A stretch of 13,939 bases of DNA from an uncultured Eubacteriales bacterium (GTDB lineage Bacteria; Bacillota; Clostridia; Oscillospirales; CAG-272): contig URPL01000036.1 of assembly GCA_900549725.1 (NCBI GenBank), forward strand, positions 1 to 13,939, written 5' to 3'. Made by a program: the position numbers and the translations under genes. The notes beneath the pieces were generated by a model. It searched no databases. It was not told the origin of the DNA and saw only the letters and a program-made list of their open reading frames with translations. Shown in pieces: positions 7,316-13,939 of this stretch. Position 1 is the first letter of the stretch. Each line of letters begins with the position of its first letter.

Positions 7316-7344
7316 ATTATATCATGTTTTTTTCTGTTTGGAAA
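7316..7344 (-). promoter_or_regulatory. Sigma-A-like promoter of the asnB-to-xseA operon
   Basis: On the minus strand a perfect TATAAT -10 lies at 7321-7316 and a TTTCCA -35 (four of six matches to TTGACA) at 7344-7339, with a 17-base spacer. The expected start of transcription near 7309 gives a leader of about 28 bases before the asnB-like ATG. It is the only good promoter seen upstream of the left train. Confidence 0.65.
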
Positions 7345-7476
7345 TACTTTTTGCATAAAAAGTGCGATTTCCCCGCAAAAAGCGATCCATACAGCGGTCA
7401 AAGCCGCGGTTTTTCGGCACGGTGCGGCAGGACGATTCGATTTTGTATATTTTCTGTATAAAATTCAGGGCATCCC

Positions 7477-7505
7477 TTGTATTTTACGCGCGGATATGAT
7501 AAGAT
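7477..7505 (+). promoter_or_regulatory. Candidate promoter of the tlyA operon (weak -35, extended -10)
   Basis: A TTGTAT (7477-7482) and a TAAGAT (7500-7505) are separated by 17 bases, and a TG one base upstream of the -10 (7497-7498) makes it an extended -10. A better hexamer, TATGAT at 7495-7500, has no matching -35. Transcription would start near 7512, leaving about 46 bases before the preferred GTG start of tlyA. Confidence 0.35.
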
Positions 7506-7557
7506 GATATACGGTAAAATTTTTGCATATTTCTGCATGGGAAAGGATATTTTCGGC

Positions 7558-8358
7558 GTGAGAGCAGATGTTTTTCTTGCAACAAACGGATATGCAAAGA
7601 GCCGTCAGCGCGCGCAGGAAATGATTCGGGCGGGGCTTGTTTTATGCGGAGGCAAGCCGATTATAAAGCCCTCGGAGCAGCTCGGAACGCAGGCAAAGAT
7701 CACGGTGCTAGGCGAGGTGCACCCGTATGTCGGGCGGGGCGGGGTGAAGCTGGAGAAAGCGCTGCGGCGCTTTTCGGTCGATCCTGCAGGGCGGCGCTGC
7801 TGCGACATCGGCGCCTCAACCGGCGGATTTACGGATTGCCTGCTGCGCCGCGGGGCGGCGTTTGTATATGCGGTGGACAGCGGAACGGATCAGCTGGATC
7901 CGTCTCTGCGCGCCGATGCGCGTGTTTGCTCCATGGAAAAGTGCAATGCAAAAACGCTGAGCCCACAGCTGCTCGGCGGCAAAGTTTTTCTTTGCACCAT
8001 GGATGTTTCATTTACCTCCGCGCTCCCTTTTTTCAAGGTGGTTTCTGAAATTTTGGAGGAGGACGGCGTATATATTTTGCTCATTAAGCCACAGTTTGAG
8101 GCCGGCAGAGCGGCGCTCGGGAAGGGCGGCATAGTGCATGACCGCCGCGCGGCGGCGGGCTGTGTGCAAAAGCTGTGCGGTGCTGCGGAACAGGCGGGGC
8201 TTTTTTTGCACGGCATTTGCCAAAGCCCGATCAGGGGCGGAGACGGAAATATCGAGTTTTTGGCTGTTTTCAAAAAAGAGAGACCGGGGCAGGCAGTGCT
8301 GCCGCAGGCGATGCCGGCGCTGCTTTCGCTCCTATATGAAAAGGAGGCGGCAACATGA
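7558..8358 (+). CDS. tlyA: TlyA-family rRNA (cytidine-2'-O)-methyltransferase
   Basis: A 266-residue S4-domain plus FtsJ/RrmJ-type SAM methyltransferase of the TlyA family, members of which 2'-O-methylate cytidines in rRNA. An S4 RNA-binding domain occupies roughly residues 1-60 (RADVFLATNGYAKSRQRAQ, then GLVLCGGK). The SAM-binding motif CDIGASTGGFTDCLL is at 82-96. The likely catalytic K-D-K-E set is Lys64 (GRGGVKL), Asp149 (MDVSF), Lys177 (LIKPQFE) and Glu233 (GNIEFL). I chose GTG at 7558 because it gives the normal TlyA N-terminus and has GAAAGGA 10 bases upstream. An in-frame ATG at 7537 lacks a ribosome site, and the TTG at 7477 lies inside the candidate promoter. The stop overlaps the nadK start (ATGA). 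Confidence 0.9.
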   Translation: MRADVFLATNGYAKSRQRAQEMIRAGLVLCGGKPIIKPSEQLGTQAKITVLGEVHPYVGRGGVKLEKALRRFSVDPAGRRCCDIGASTGGFTDCLLRRGAAFVYAVDSGTDQLDPSLRADARVCSMEKCNAKTLSPQLLGGKVFLCTMDVSFTSALPFFKVVSEILEEDGVYILLIKPQFEAGRAALGKGGIVHDRRAAAGCVQKLCGAAEQAGLFLHGICQSPIRGGDGNIEFLAVFKKERPGQAVLPQAMPALLSLLYEKEAAT

Positions 8359-9239
8359 AAATCGCGCTGCTTTCAGCCACGGAAAAAGATCCCCGCCGCG
8401 AGGCGCTGCGCGCGGCCGCGCTGTATCTTCTGCAGCACGGTGCCGCTGCGGTGTATGTCGATGCCGCGGCGGAAAAGGCATTTTCCACCGAGCCGCTGCA
8501 GCCATGTTTTCTTCCCGCCGAGGAGCTGTACGGGGCGGGGGATGTTTTGCTTGTGCTCGGCGGAGACGGCTCCATTATCCGTGCCGCGCGCCTTTGCGGC
8601 GGGGCAGCCGCAATTCTCGGCATCAATCTCGGGCGCGTCGGTTTCCTGGCGGAGGCGGAGAGGCAGCAAACCGAGCTTTTGGATGCGCTTTTGCGCGGTG
8701 AATATACCGTGCAGGAGCGGATCATGCTTCGGGCGGAAATCGCACATGCGGACGGCACGCCCGATACGAAAACGCCGTGTGCCCTGAATGATATCGTCGT
8801 TTCAAACGGCACGCTTTCCCGCATGGTGGAGGCGGAGCTGCTGTGCGACGGCTGCACGATACAAACCTACCGCGCCGACGGCATCATCGTTGCCACGCCG
8901 ACGGGCTCCACCGCATATTCCATGTCGGCGGGCGGGCCGATATTGCACCCGCTGATGGATTGCCTTTGCCTGACACCCGTGTGCTCTCATTCGCTTTGGG
9001 CGCGGCCGCTTGTTGTGGGGGGGCAGTCGATAGTCCAGATCCGCAATCTGACAAGAGAGCCGGGGGATGCGTATCTCAGTGTGGACGGCGCGCTTTCCTA
9101 CCCGCTGCGCCGCGGCGATACCGTGACCGTACAAAAGGCAGACAGCATAGCGCGGATGGTTCATTTTGCGCAAAATTCCTTTTATGATATTCTCCATCGC
9201 AAATTTCACGAAACGGAACTGCATTCCGAAGAAAGATGA
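8355..9239 (+). CDS. nadK: NAD kinase
   Basis: A 294-residue ATP(or polyphosphate)-dependent NAD kinase making NADP in the cytoplasm. The diagnostic GGDGS is at residues 69-73, the NE-type NAD-binding motif appears as LNDIVVS (144-150, with Asp in place of the usual Glu), and the glycine-rich TPTGSTAYSMSAGGP is at 181-195. The length is normal for the family. The ATG overlaps the tlyA stop by four bases and is preceded by AAGGAGG at a 7-base spacing, so coupling with tlyA is likely. The conserved order tlyA-nadK-argR-recN supports the call. Confidence 0.95.
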   Translation: MKIALLSATEKDPRREALRAAALYLLQHGAAAVYVDAAAEKAFSTEPLQPCFLPAEELYGAGDVLLVLGGDGSIIRAARLCGGAAAILGINLGRVGFLAEAERQQTELLDALLRGEYTVQERIMLRAEIAHADGTPDTKTPCALNDIVVSNGTLSRMVEAELLCDGCTIQTYRADGIIVATPTGSTAYSMSAGGPILHPLMDCLCLTPVCSHSLWARPLVVGGQSIVQIRNLTREPGDAYLSVDGALSYPLRRGDTVTVQKADSIARMVHFAQNSFYDILHRKFHETELHSEER

Positions 9240-9251
9240 GGACGGTTTTTT

Positions 9252-9704
9252 ATGAAACGAAGCAGACAGGAAAAAATTCTTGAGCTTATCAGAAAATATG
9301 ATATTGAGACCCAGGAGGAGCTTTCGGCAAGACTGCAGGATGCGGGCTATAAGGTGACGCAGGCGACCATTTCGCGCGATATCAAGGAGCTGAAAATCGT
9401 GAAAACCTCCGGTGCAAACGGGCGCTATCAATACGGCGTCCCCGCGCACGGCGGCGGAATGCAGAATGCGATGAAATTCCGCAATATTCTGCGGGAAACG
9501 GTAATTCATTCCGATTATGCGGAAAACATTGTCGTGCTTAAAACCTATGCAGGCATGGCGCAGGCGGCTGCCGCTGCGATTGACGCGCTCAAAATCGAGG
9601 AGGTTGTGGGCAGTGTTGCGGGAGATGACTGCATTCTGATGGTGATGCGCTGTGCGGCGATTGCGCGCGAATTCAATGATAAATTTGCCTCCATGCTTGT
9701 CTGA
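9252..9704 (+). CDS. argR: Arginine repressor ArgR/AhrC
   Basis: A 150-residue hexameric arginine-responsive regulator. In Firmicutes it represses arginine biosynthesis and activates catabolism. The N-terminal winged-helix domain (about 1-70) contains the recognition segment VTQATISRDIKELKIVK at 35-51 with the invariant Ser41-Arg42. The C-terminal oligomerisation and arginine-binding domain holds VVGSVAGDDCILM at 118-130, including the Asp125-Asp126 pair that binds arginine in characterised homologues. The start has a GAGGA overlapping the nadK stop, 12 bases upstream. Its place between nadK and recN is the usual one in Firmicutes and does not imply control of its neighbours. I saw no convincing ARG box in the window. 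Confidence 0.95.
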   Translation: MKRSRQEKILELIRKYDIETQEELSARLQDAGYKVTQATISRDIKELKIVKTSGANGRYQYGVPAHGGGMQNAMKFRNILRETVIHSDYAENIVVLKTYAGMAQAAAAAIDALKIEEVVGSVAGDDCILMVMRCAAIAREFNDKFASMLV

Positions 9705-9731
9705 GGCATATTTTCGGGGGGCGGGCGTTTT

Positions 9732-11438
9732 ATGCTGACTTCATTGCATATTGAAAACATTGCCGTGATCAAGCAATGCGATATTGATTTTTCCGCGGGG
9801 CTGTGCGTGCTGACAGGACAGACGGGCGCCGGAAAATCCGTTGTGATCGGCAGCCTGGATCTTTTGTGCGGCGGGCGCTTTTCCAAGGACCAAATCCGCA
9901 CGGGGGAAGAGAGCGCATGTGTTTGCGGCAGCTTTGAGCAGCTGTCGCCGCAGACGCTTTCCACCCTGGCGCAGCTCGGCTTTGAGGAGGACACTTTTTA
10001 TATTCAGCGCACCGTGCATGCAGACGGAAAGAGCCAAACGCGCTGCAACGGGCGCGTGATTCCGCTTTCCTTGCAGCGGCAGATCATGAGCTGTTTGCTC
10101 CATATTCACGGGCAGCATGATAACAATGCCTTTTTGTCCGAGCAGACGCATCTTTCCTATCTGGATGCCTATGCGGGAACGCAGGGTCTGCTGGATGCAT
10201 ATCGCGCCGCCTATGATGCCATGCAGAAAACGCAAAAGCTGCGCGATTCTTTGGCAAAGGACGAGCAGGAGAAAGCGCGCCTTTTGGAAATGCTGCAATA
10301 TCAAATTGCGGATATCGATGCAGTCGGCCCGCGCGCAGGGGAAGAGGAGAAACTGGAGGCGGAAAAAAAGAGGCTGCAAAACGCGGAGCATATTGCAAAA
10401 AGCGCCCGCCTGATTCGCCGCGCGCTCTATCGCAACGACAAGGGCTTTTCCGCATTTGATCTTTTGGAAAGAGCGGAGCAGGCGCTGCAGGGGCTTCAGG
10501 GCGTGATGGAAAAAGCGCAGGACTTTGCAAATACAGTGCAGGAATACCGCTATGAGCTTGCGGATATTGCCGAGAGCGTGGCGGCGTTTGCCGAGGAAGA
10601 CGGTGAGGACCCCGCAAAAAAATTAGACCGCATTGAGGGGCGCCTGGAGGCGCTTTCAAAGCTCAGACGCAAATACGGCGCGGATACCGAGGCGGTTTTG
10701 GCGTATCGCGCGCAGGCGGCAAAGCGGCTTGCGGAGATCGAAAATGCAGACGCGCTTGCGCAGGAATATGAAAAGACGCTGCAAGCGCAGACAAAGCAGG
10801 CGCTCGCTGCGGCAAATGCCCTGCTGGACGCGCGCCGGACGGCTGCGGAGCGGCTTTGCAGGGAAATGGAGCGGGAATTTTCATATCTTGATATGGAAAA
10901 GGTACGGTTTTCGGTTTGCGCGGAGCCAAGGCTTGATGCTGCGGGGCAGACCGTGTTTGCGCCGGACGGAATCGATACGGTTCGCTTTTTGATTGCAACA
11001 AACCCGGGCGAGCCGTTTAAGCCGCTTTCCAAAATCGCATCGGGCGGCGAACTGGCGCGCGTGATGCTTGCCGCAAAGAGCGTGCTGCATGCGAAAGACG
11101 GCGCAACGATGGTTTTTGACGAGGTGGACAGCGGCGTTTCCGGCGCGACCTCGCACAAAATCGGCTTAAAGCTGCGGGCGCTGGGTAGTGCAGCGCCGAG
11201 CGCACAGGTACTTTGCGTGACGCATTCGGCGCAGATCGCCGCCGTTGCCGATGCGCAGTATCTGATTGAGAAAAAAGTCGAGGACGGCAGAACCTACTCC
11301 GGTGTGCGCCTGCTTGATAAGGTGCAGCGCATTGAGGAGCTTGCAAGAATTATTGCGGGCAACGAGATCACCGAGGCGGCAAGGCAGAGCGCAAGGGCGC
11401 TGCTTGCCGAGGCAAAAAAAGAAAACCGCGACAGCTGA
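9732..11438 (+). CDS. recN: DNA repair protein RecN
   Basis: A 568-residue SMC-like ATPase that acts early in double-strand break repair. The N-terminal ATPase half carries the Walker A GQTGAGKS at residues 29-36; the second position is usually Glu (GETGAGKS), and the substitution does not touch the ATP-contacting residues. A long charged helical region, about 155-390, is the expected antiparallel coiled coil. The C-terminal half has the ABC signature ASGGELARVMLA from 436 and the Walker B MVFDEVDSGVSG from 460, with Asp463-Glu464 as the catalytic pair. Length and architecture are normal. The start has a G-rich ribosome site (GGGGGG within 9716-9721) about 10 bases upstream. Confidence 0.96.
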   Translation: MLTSLHIENIAVIKQCDIDFSAGLCVLTGQTGAGKSVVIGSLDLLCGGRFSKDQIRTGEESACVCGSFEQLSPQTLSTLAQLGFEEDTFYIQRTVHADGKSQTRCNGRVIPLSLQRQIMSCLLHIHGQHDNNAFLSEQTHLSYLDAYAGTQGLLDAYRAAYDAMQKTQKLRDSLAKDEQEKARLLEMLQYQIADIDAVGPRAGEEEKLEAEKKRLQNAEHIAKSARLIRRALYRNDKGFSAFDLLERAEQALQGLQGVMEKAQDFANTVQEYRYELADIAESVAAFAEEDGEDPAKKLDRIEGRLEALSKLRRKYGADTEAVLAYRAQAAKRLAEIENADALAQEYEKTLQAQTKQALAAANALLDARRTAAERLCREMEREFSYLDMEKVRFSVCAEPRLDAAGQTVFAPDGIDTVRFLIATNPGEPFKPLSKIASGGELARVMLAAKSVLHAKDGATMVFDEVDSGVSGATSHKIGLKLRALGSAAPSAQVLCVTHSAQIAAVADAQYLIEKKVEDGRTYSGVRLLDKVQRIEELARIIAGNEITEAARQSARALLAEAKKENRDS

Positions 11439-11458
11439 TTTCAAATTCAAATTGAAAT
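11438..11458 (+). repeat. Short AT-rich inverted repeat at the recN-comEC junction
   Basis: ATTTCAA (11438-11444) and its exact reverse complement TTGAAAT (11452-11458) flank a 7-base loop. The right arm covers the first two bases of the upstream candidate comEC start. The stem has only one G-C pair, so it is probably weak as RNA. It has no run of T and is not a terminator. Confidence 0.4.
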
Positions 11459-13751
11459 GAGAGTGACACGTATGGACAGAATCAAAGGCAGGCCGCTTGT
11501 TCTTTTCGGCGCTGTTTTTCTGCCGAGCGTTGCTCTCTTTTTCTTTGTGCAGATGCGCGTGCGCTTGCTTTGCGCTGTGATTTGCGTTTTACTTTTGCTT
11601 TTTCCGCTGCTTTTGCGGCGGGGCATTGCCGCGGTTTGGCCAAAGCGCCTGCTGCGGGGCGGGCGCGCCGTGTTTTCCGGGCTTTTGTGCGGCAGTCTGC
11701 TTGCGGCGGCATGGTTTTTCTTTTCATTTTCGCCCTGGGAACAGGATTTTGGCCAAACGGTTTTTGTGCAGGGTACCGTAACCGAAATCTCCTATGTGAG
11801 CGATTATTCTTTTTCCGCCACGCTCTTTACAACAAAAACACCGCGCGGCATAGGCGCATCCTTCCTGACACTGCGCGGAGAGTTTTCGCCGTCGCTTTGC
11901 GTCGGGGATCGGGTCACGGTCAGCGGCATTCTTTCCTCCTTCTCCGAAGAGCCGAAGCGCTACACGCGCCTCACCGCGCTCGGGCAGGGCAAAGCGGCCA
12001 TTTTAACGGTTGCCGACGCGCAGGCGCTTAAAAACGAAGGGCCTGCCCCTTTTTCTCCGACAGCATGGTTTGACCGCCTGCGCCGGGGCGCTGCGGCGCG
12101 CTTTGAGAATCACTATGACGGGGTGCTTGCCTCTTTATGTCAGGATCTTTTGCTCGGCATGCGCGATACGCTTGACCCGATGCTGCGCAGAGATTTTACG
12201 CGTTTGGGGCTTTCGCATGTGCTTGCGGTCAGCGGGCTGCATTTTTCAATTTTTATCGGGCTTGCGGATACCGTTTTGCGGCGCATGCGCCTTAGAAAAA
12301 CAGTGCGTTGCCTGCTGCTGATCCCGTGCATTCTCTTCTTTATCGGCTTCTGCGGGGCATCTCCCTCCGTTTTGCGCGCGGGCATTATGCTTTTGATGCT
12401 GCAGCTTTCGTATTTGCTCGGGACGCAGAATGATGCTTTGACCTCTTTGTTTTTTGCGGGGATTATGATCGTCTTTTTTTCGCCCGGCAGCGTTTTCGAT
12501 TGCAGTTTTCTGCTTTCTTTTTTGGCAACGCTCGGTATCATCTCCGTCGGGCAGGGCACAGCCGCGGCGCTGCGCGCCCGCTTTCCGCAAATGCCCCGGC
12601 TTTTTCTCGGTATTCTTTCCTCTTTTGCAATTACCTGCTCTGCGCTGCTTTTTACAACGCCCGTAGTGCTTCTTTATTTCCGCAGAATCTCCGTTTTGTC
12701 GCTGTTTTCCAATTTGCTGTTTGAGCCGTTTGCTCAGCTTTTGATTCCGCTGTCGCTGCTTCTCTTAGCGCTTTCCTATGTTCCGCCGCTTGCCGCTGTA
12801 TTTAATTTTTCGGTCTCTTTTCTCTTGCGGTGGCTTTTGCGGGGGATGCATGTCGCGGCAAATTTGCCGTTTGCCGTAGCAGCCGTGAAGAGCGGCCTTG
12901 CGGCTGCCGCAGCGGCGGTGCTGTATGCGGCAGGAATAATCGCGGCGTTTTTGCGCCGCAGGCGCGGGTTGTTTTATTTGAATTTTGCCGTTTGCTGTGC
13001 AGTGCTTTTTCTCGGCAATGCGGCCTTTTATGCCGCCGAGCGGGACACGGTGACAGCATTTTATACCTGTGAGGCATCCGGGGAGAGCGTTGTGCTTTGC
13101 TCCGGGCAAAAAGGGGCGATCATTGATTGCTCCGCGGGAAATTATTCCGTGCTCAATGCGGCGGCGCAGACGCTGACCGAGCAGGGCAGGACCGAAATCG
13201 ACACCATCGTATACACCCATTTGCACAGGCGCAGCATTACCTCTTTGCAATCCGTCGGTAAGCGATACCTTGTGCGCTCGATTCTTCTGCCGCAGGGCGA
13301 AAAGCAGGCGCTGCTCTCTTCCATGGAAAATGCGGCGCGGCGGCTTGACATTTCCGTGCAATTTTATGATGAGACCGAAACCGAAATTTTCCCATTCGGC
13401 AATGCGGGCATTGTGCTGTTTCCGCGCGCGATGCTTGCGCGCTCGGCAGAGCCGCTGTGTTCCTTCGGGGTGCAGGCGGCTGCGCGTAAAGTCCTTTTTG
13501 CCTCCCCTTTGTATGATACGGCAGCGCCCGCTTATCGCGCAATGCTGGAGGAGTATGCCGCGCAAAGCGATGTCACCCTTTTTCTTTCTCATGGCCCAAA
13601 GCAGCGTGGGGGATGCAAGCTTCCGGCAACGCAGGGATCGGTATATGCCGCCTCCGGTGTTGCGGTTGCCGGGGCACCCTTGCAGCAGACGGCATATCTT
13701 GACCGCCTTACGATCAGGATATCGCCCCGCGCAAAGCGGCAATCAAACTGA
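11457..13751 (+). CDS. comEC: ComEC/Rec2-family DNA uptake channel protein with degenerate metallo-beta-lactamase domain
   Basis: A 764-residue polytopic membrane protein of the ComEC/Rec2 family, which carries single-stranded DNA across the cytoplasmic membrane during transformation. Order: N-terminal helices (about 13-100), an OB-fold-like DUF4131 region (about 100-165, FVQGTVTEIS to GDRVTVSGIL), the competence core from about 235 with the signature LSHVLAVSGLH (His262) and many helices to about 525, then a C-terminal metallo-beta-lactamase-like domain. There the THxHxDH motif reads THLHRRS (His588, His590 kept; Asp and last His lost), so metal hydrolysis is doubtful. The ATG at 11457 has no ribosome site; the in-frame ATG at 11472 has a weak GAGAG upstream and may be the true start. 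It follows recN by 18 bases. Confidence 0.9.
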   Translation: MRVTRMDRIKGRPLVLFGAVFLPSVALFFFVQMRVRLLCAVICVLLLLFPLLLRRGIAAVWPKRLLRGGRAVFSGLLCGSLLAAAWFFFSFSPWEQDFGQTVFVQGTVTEISYVSDYSFSATLFTTKTPRGIGASFLTLRGEFSPSLCVGDRVTVSGILSSFSEEPKRYTRLTALGQGKAAILTVADAQALKNEGPAPFSPTAWFDRLRRGAAARFENHYDGVLASLCQDLLLGMRDTLDPMLRRDFTRLGLSHVLAVSGLHFSIFIGLADTVLRRMRLRKTVRCLLLIPCILFFIGFCGASPSVLRAGIMLLMLQLSYLLGTQNDALTSLFFAGIMIVFFSPGSVFDCSFLLSFLATLGIISVGQGTAAALRARFPQMPRLFLGILSSFAITCSALLFTTPVVLLYFRRISVLSLFSNLLFEPFAQLLIPLSLLLLALSYVPPLAAVFNFSVSFLLRWLLRGMHVAANLPFAVAAVKSGLAAAAAAVLYAAGIIAAFLRRRRGLFYLNFAVCCAVLFLGNAAFYAAERDTVTAFYTCEASGESVVLCSGQKGAIIDCSAGNYSVLNAAAQTLTEQGRTEIDTIVYTHLHRRSITSLQSVGKRYLVRSILLPQGEKQALLSSMENAARRLDISVQFYDETETEIFPFGNAGIVLFPRAMLARSAEPLCSFGVQAAARKVLFASPLYDTAAPAYRAMLEEYAAQSDVTLFLSHGPKQRGGCKLPATQGSVYAASGVAVAGAPLQQTAYLDRLTIRISPRAKRQSN

Positions 13752-13843
13752 GATACGGCGCGTCGGAGGAGCTTTTTGCCCTGTCGGCGCGCTGTCTTTT
13801 ATTTTCCTGCGGTTGCATAAAAACAGAAAAAAGAAAAAAACTA

Positions 13844-13868
13844 CCTCCGAGTGTATTCACTTTGGAGG
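13844..13868. promoter_or_regulatory. Hairpin that masks a Shine-Dalgarno site; possible minus-strand intrinsic terminator
   Basis: CCTCC (13844-13848) and AGTG (13850-13853) can pair with GGAGG (13864-13868) and CACT (13858-13861), with a TATT loop and a small mismatch/bulge at 13849/13862-13863. On the plus strand the GGAGG is the ribosome site of the gene starting at 13874, so the hairpin would hide it. On the minus strand the same hairpin is followed by a T-rich run (complement of 13828-13840), the form of a Rho-independent terminator. Confidence 0.5.
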
Positions 13869-13873
13869 ATGCT

Positions 13874-13939
13874 ATGAGCAAAGAAAAAAACGAAAGCGAA
13901 AGAATACCGCTGCGCCGTGAGGTGAGGAGCGTTTTCACG
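13874..13939 (+). CDS. Start of an unrecognised gene (cut by window edge)
   Basis: Twenty-two codons are visible, beginning MSKEKNESERIPLRREVRS, a highly charged hydrophilic N-terminus without a signal peptide. The frame stays open to the edge. An excellent GGAGG at 13864-13868, five bases before the ATG, supports a real start. I cannot assign a family from so little sequence. It lies 122 bases after comEC on the same strand; the gap holds an A-rich tract and the ribosome-site hairpin but no clear plus-strand terminator, so cotranscription with comEC is possible. Confidence 0.6.
   Translation, partial: MSKEKNESERIPLRREVRSVFT

Noticed and set aside
7398..7412. CCGCGG-centred short dyad in the divergent intergenic region
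   Set aside because: Only about four exact base pairs per arm, close to chance in GC-rich DNA, and not positioned over either promoter.
7477..7557. Upstream TTG (7477) and ATG (7537) starts for tlyA
   Set aside because: TTG lies within the likely promoter and the ATG has no ribosome site; GTG at 7558 gives the normal TlyA N-terminus with GAAAGGA upstream.
9816..9839. RecN Walker A Glu-to-Gln change as a functional defect
   Set aside because: The changed position is the second residue of GETGAGKS; the lysine and serine that bind ATP and magnesium are intact, as are the signature and Walker B.
11438..11458. Possible ARG box for ArgR at the recN-comEC junction
   Set aside because: The palindrome is TTTCAA...TTGAAA, not the TGAAT...ATTCA dyad expected of ArgR/AhrC operators.
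13752..13843. Plus-strand terminator after comEC
   Set aside because: The GGCGCG repeats at 13757-13762 and 13786-13792 could pair only with a long loop and a 5-base stem, and the short T run at 13797-13800 is not adjacent to a good stem.

Overview
The window is a gene-dense, GC-rich stretch of a bacterial chromosome. Gene content points to a member of the Clostridia (Bacillota), because nusB/xseA and tlyA-nadK-argR-recN are classic neighbours there and both groups appear here. The lineage is inferred from gene content and order only. No tRNA, rRNA, CRISPR array, insertion sequence or phage gene was seen.

Layout: two gene trains diverge from an intergenic region at about 7282-7557. The left train (minus strand, 7281 down to 1) reads asnB-like amidotransferase, ATP-grasp D-aspartate ligase, aspartate racemase, murE, nusB, a TsaD-like (Kae1/Gcp family) paralog, a small membrane protein, and the first 58 codons of xseA, which runs off the left edge. 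Spacing is tight throughout, with two ATGA stop/start overlaps, so it looks like one operon. A sigma-A-like promoter lies just upstream of asnB. The right train (plus strand, about 7558-13751) reads tlyA, nadK, argR, recN and comEC. After a 122-base gap, an unrecognised gene begins at 13874 and runs off the right edge.

The most interesting part is 1929-7281. These four genes form what looks like a complete pathway for a D-aspartate/D-isoasparagine peptidoglycan cross-bridge. The racemase makes D-Asp. The ligase (strongly like the Enterococcus faecium D-aspartate ligase) joins it to the side-chain amine of residue 3 of the cell-wall precursor. The asparagine-synthase-like enzyme would amidate it, as AsnH does in Lactococcus. 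MurE installs residue 3, and it lacks the arginine of the DNPR motif typical of diaminopimelate-adding enzymes, which fits L-Lys or another diamino acid. Each enzyme is known singly from lactic acid bacteria. The co-linear arrangement with murE, leading straight into nusB and xseA in a clostridial setting, is the notable observation.

Secondary points: ComEC has a C-terminal metallo-beta-lactamase-like domain whose metal-binding motifs are degenerate. The TsaD-like paralog keeps its metal ligands. A hairpin before the last gene sequesters that gene's Shine-Dalgarno site and, read on the opposite strand, looks like an intrinsic terminator. A gene block often contiguous in Clostridia is here split into two divergent halves.
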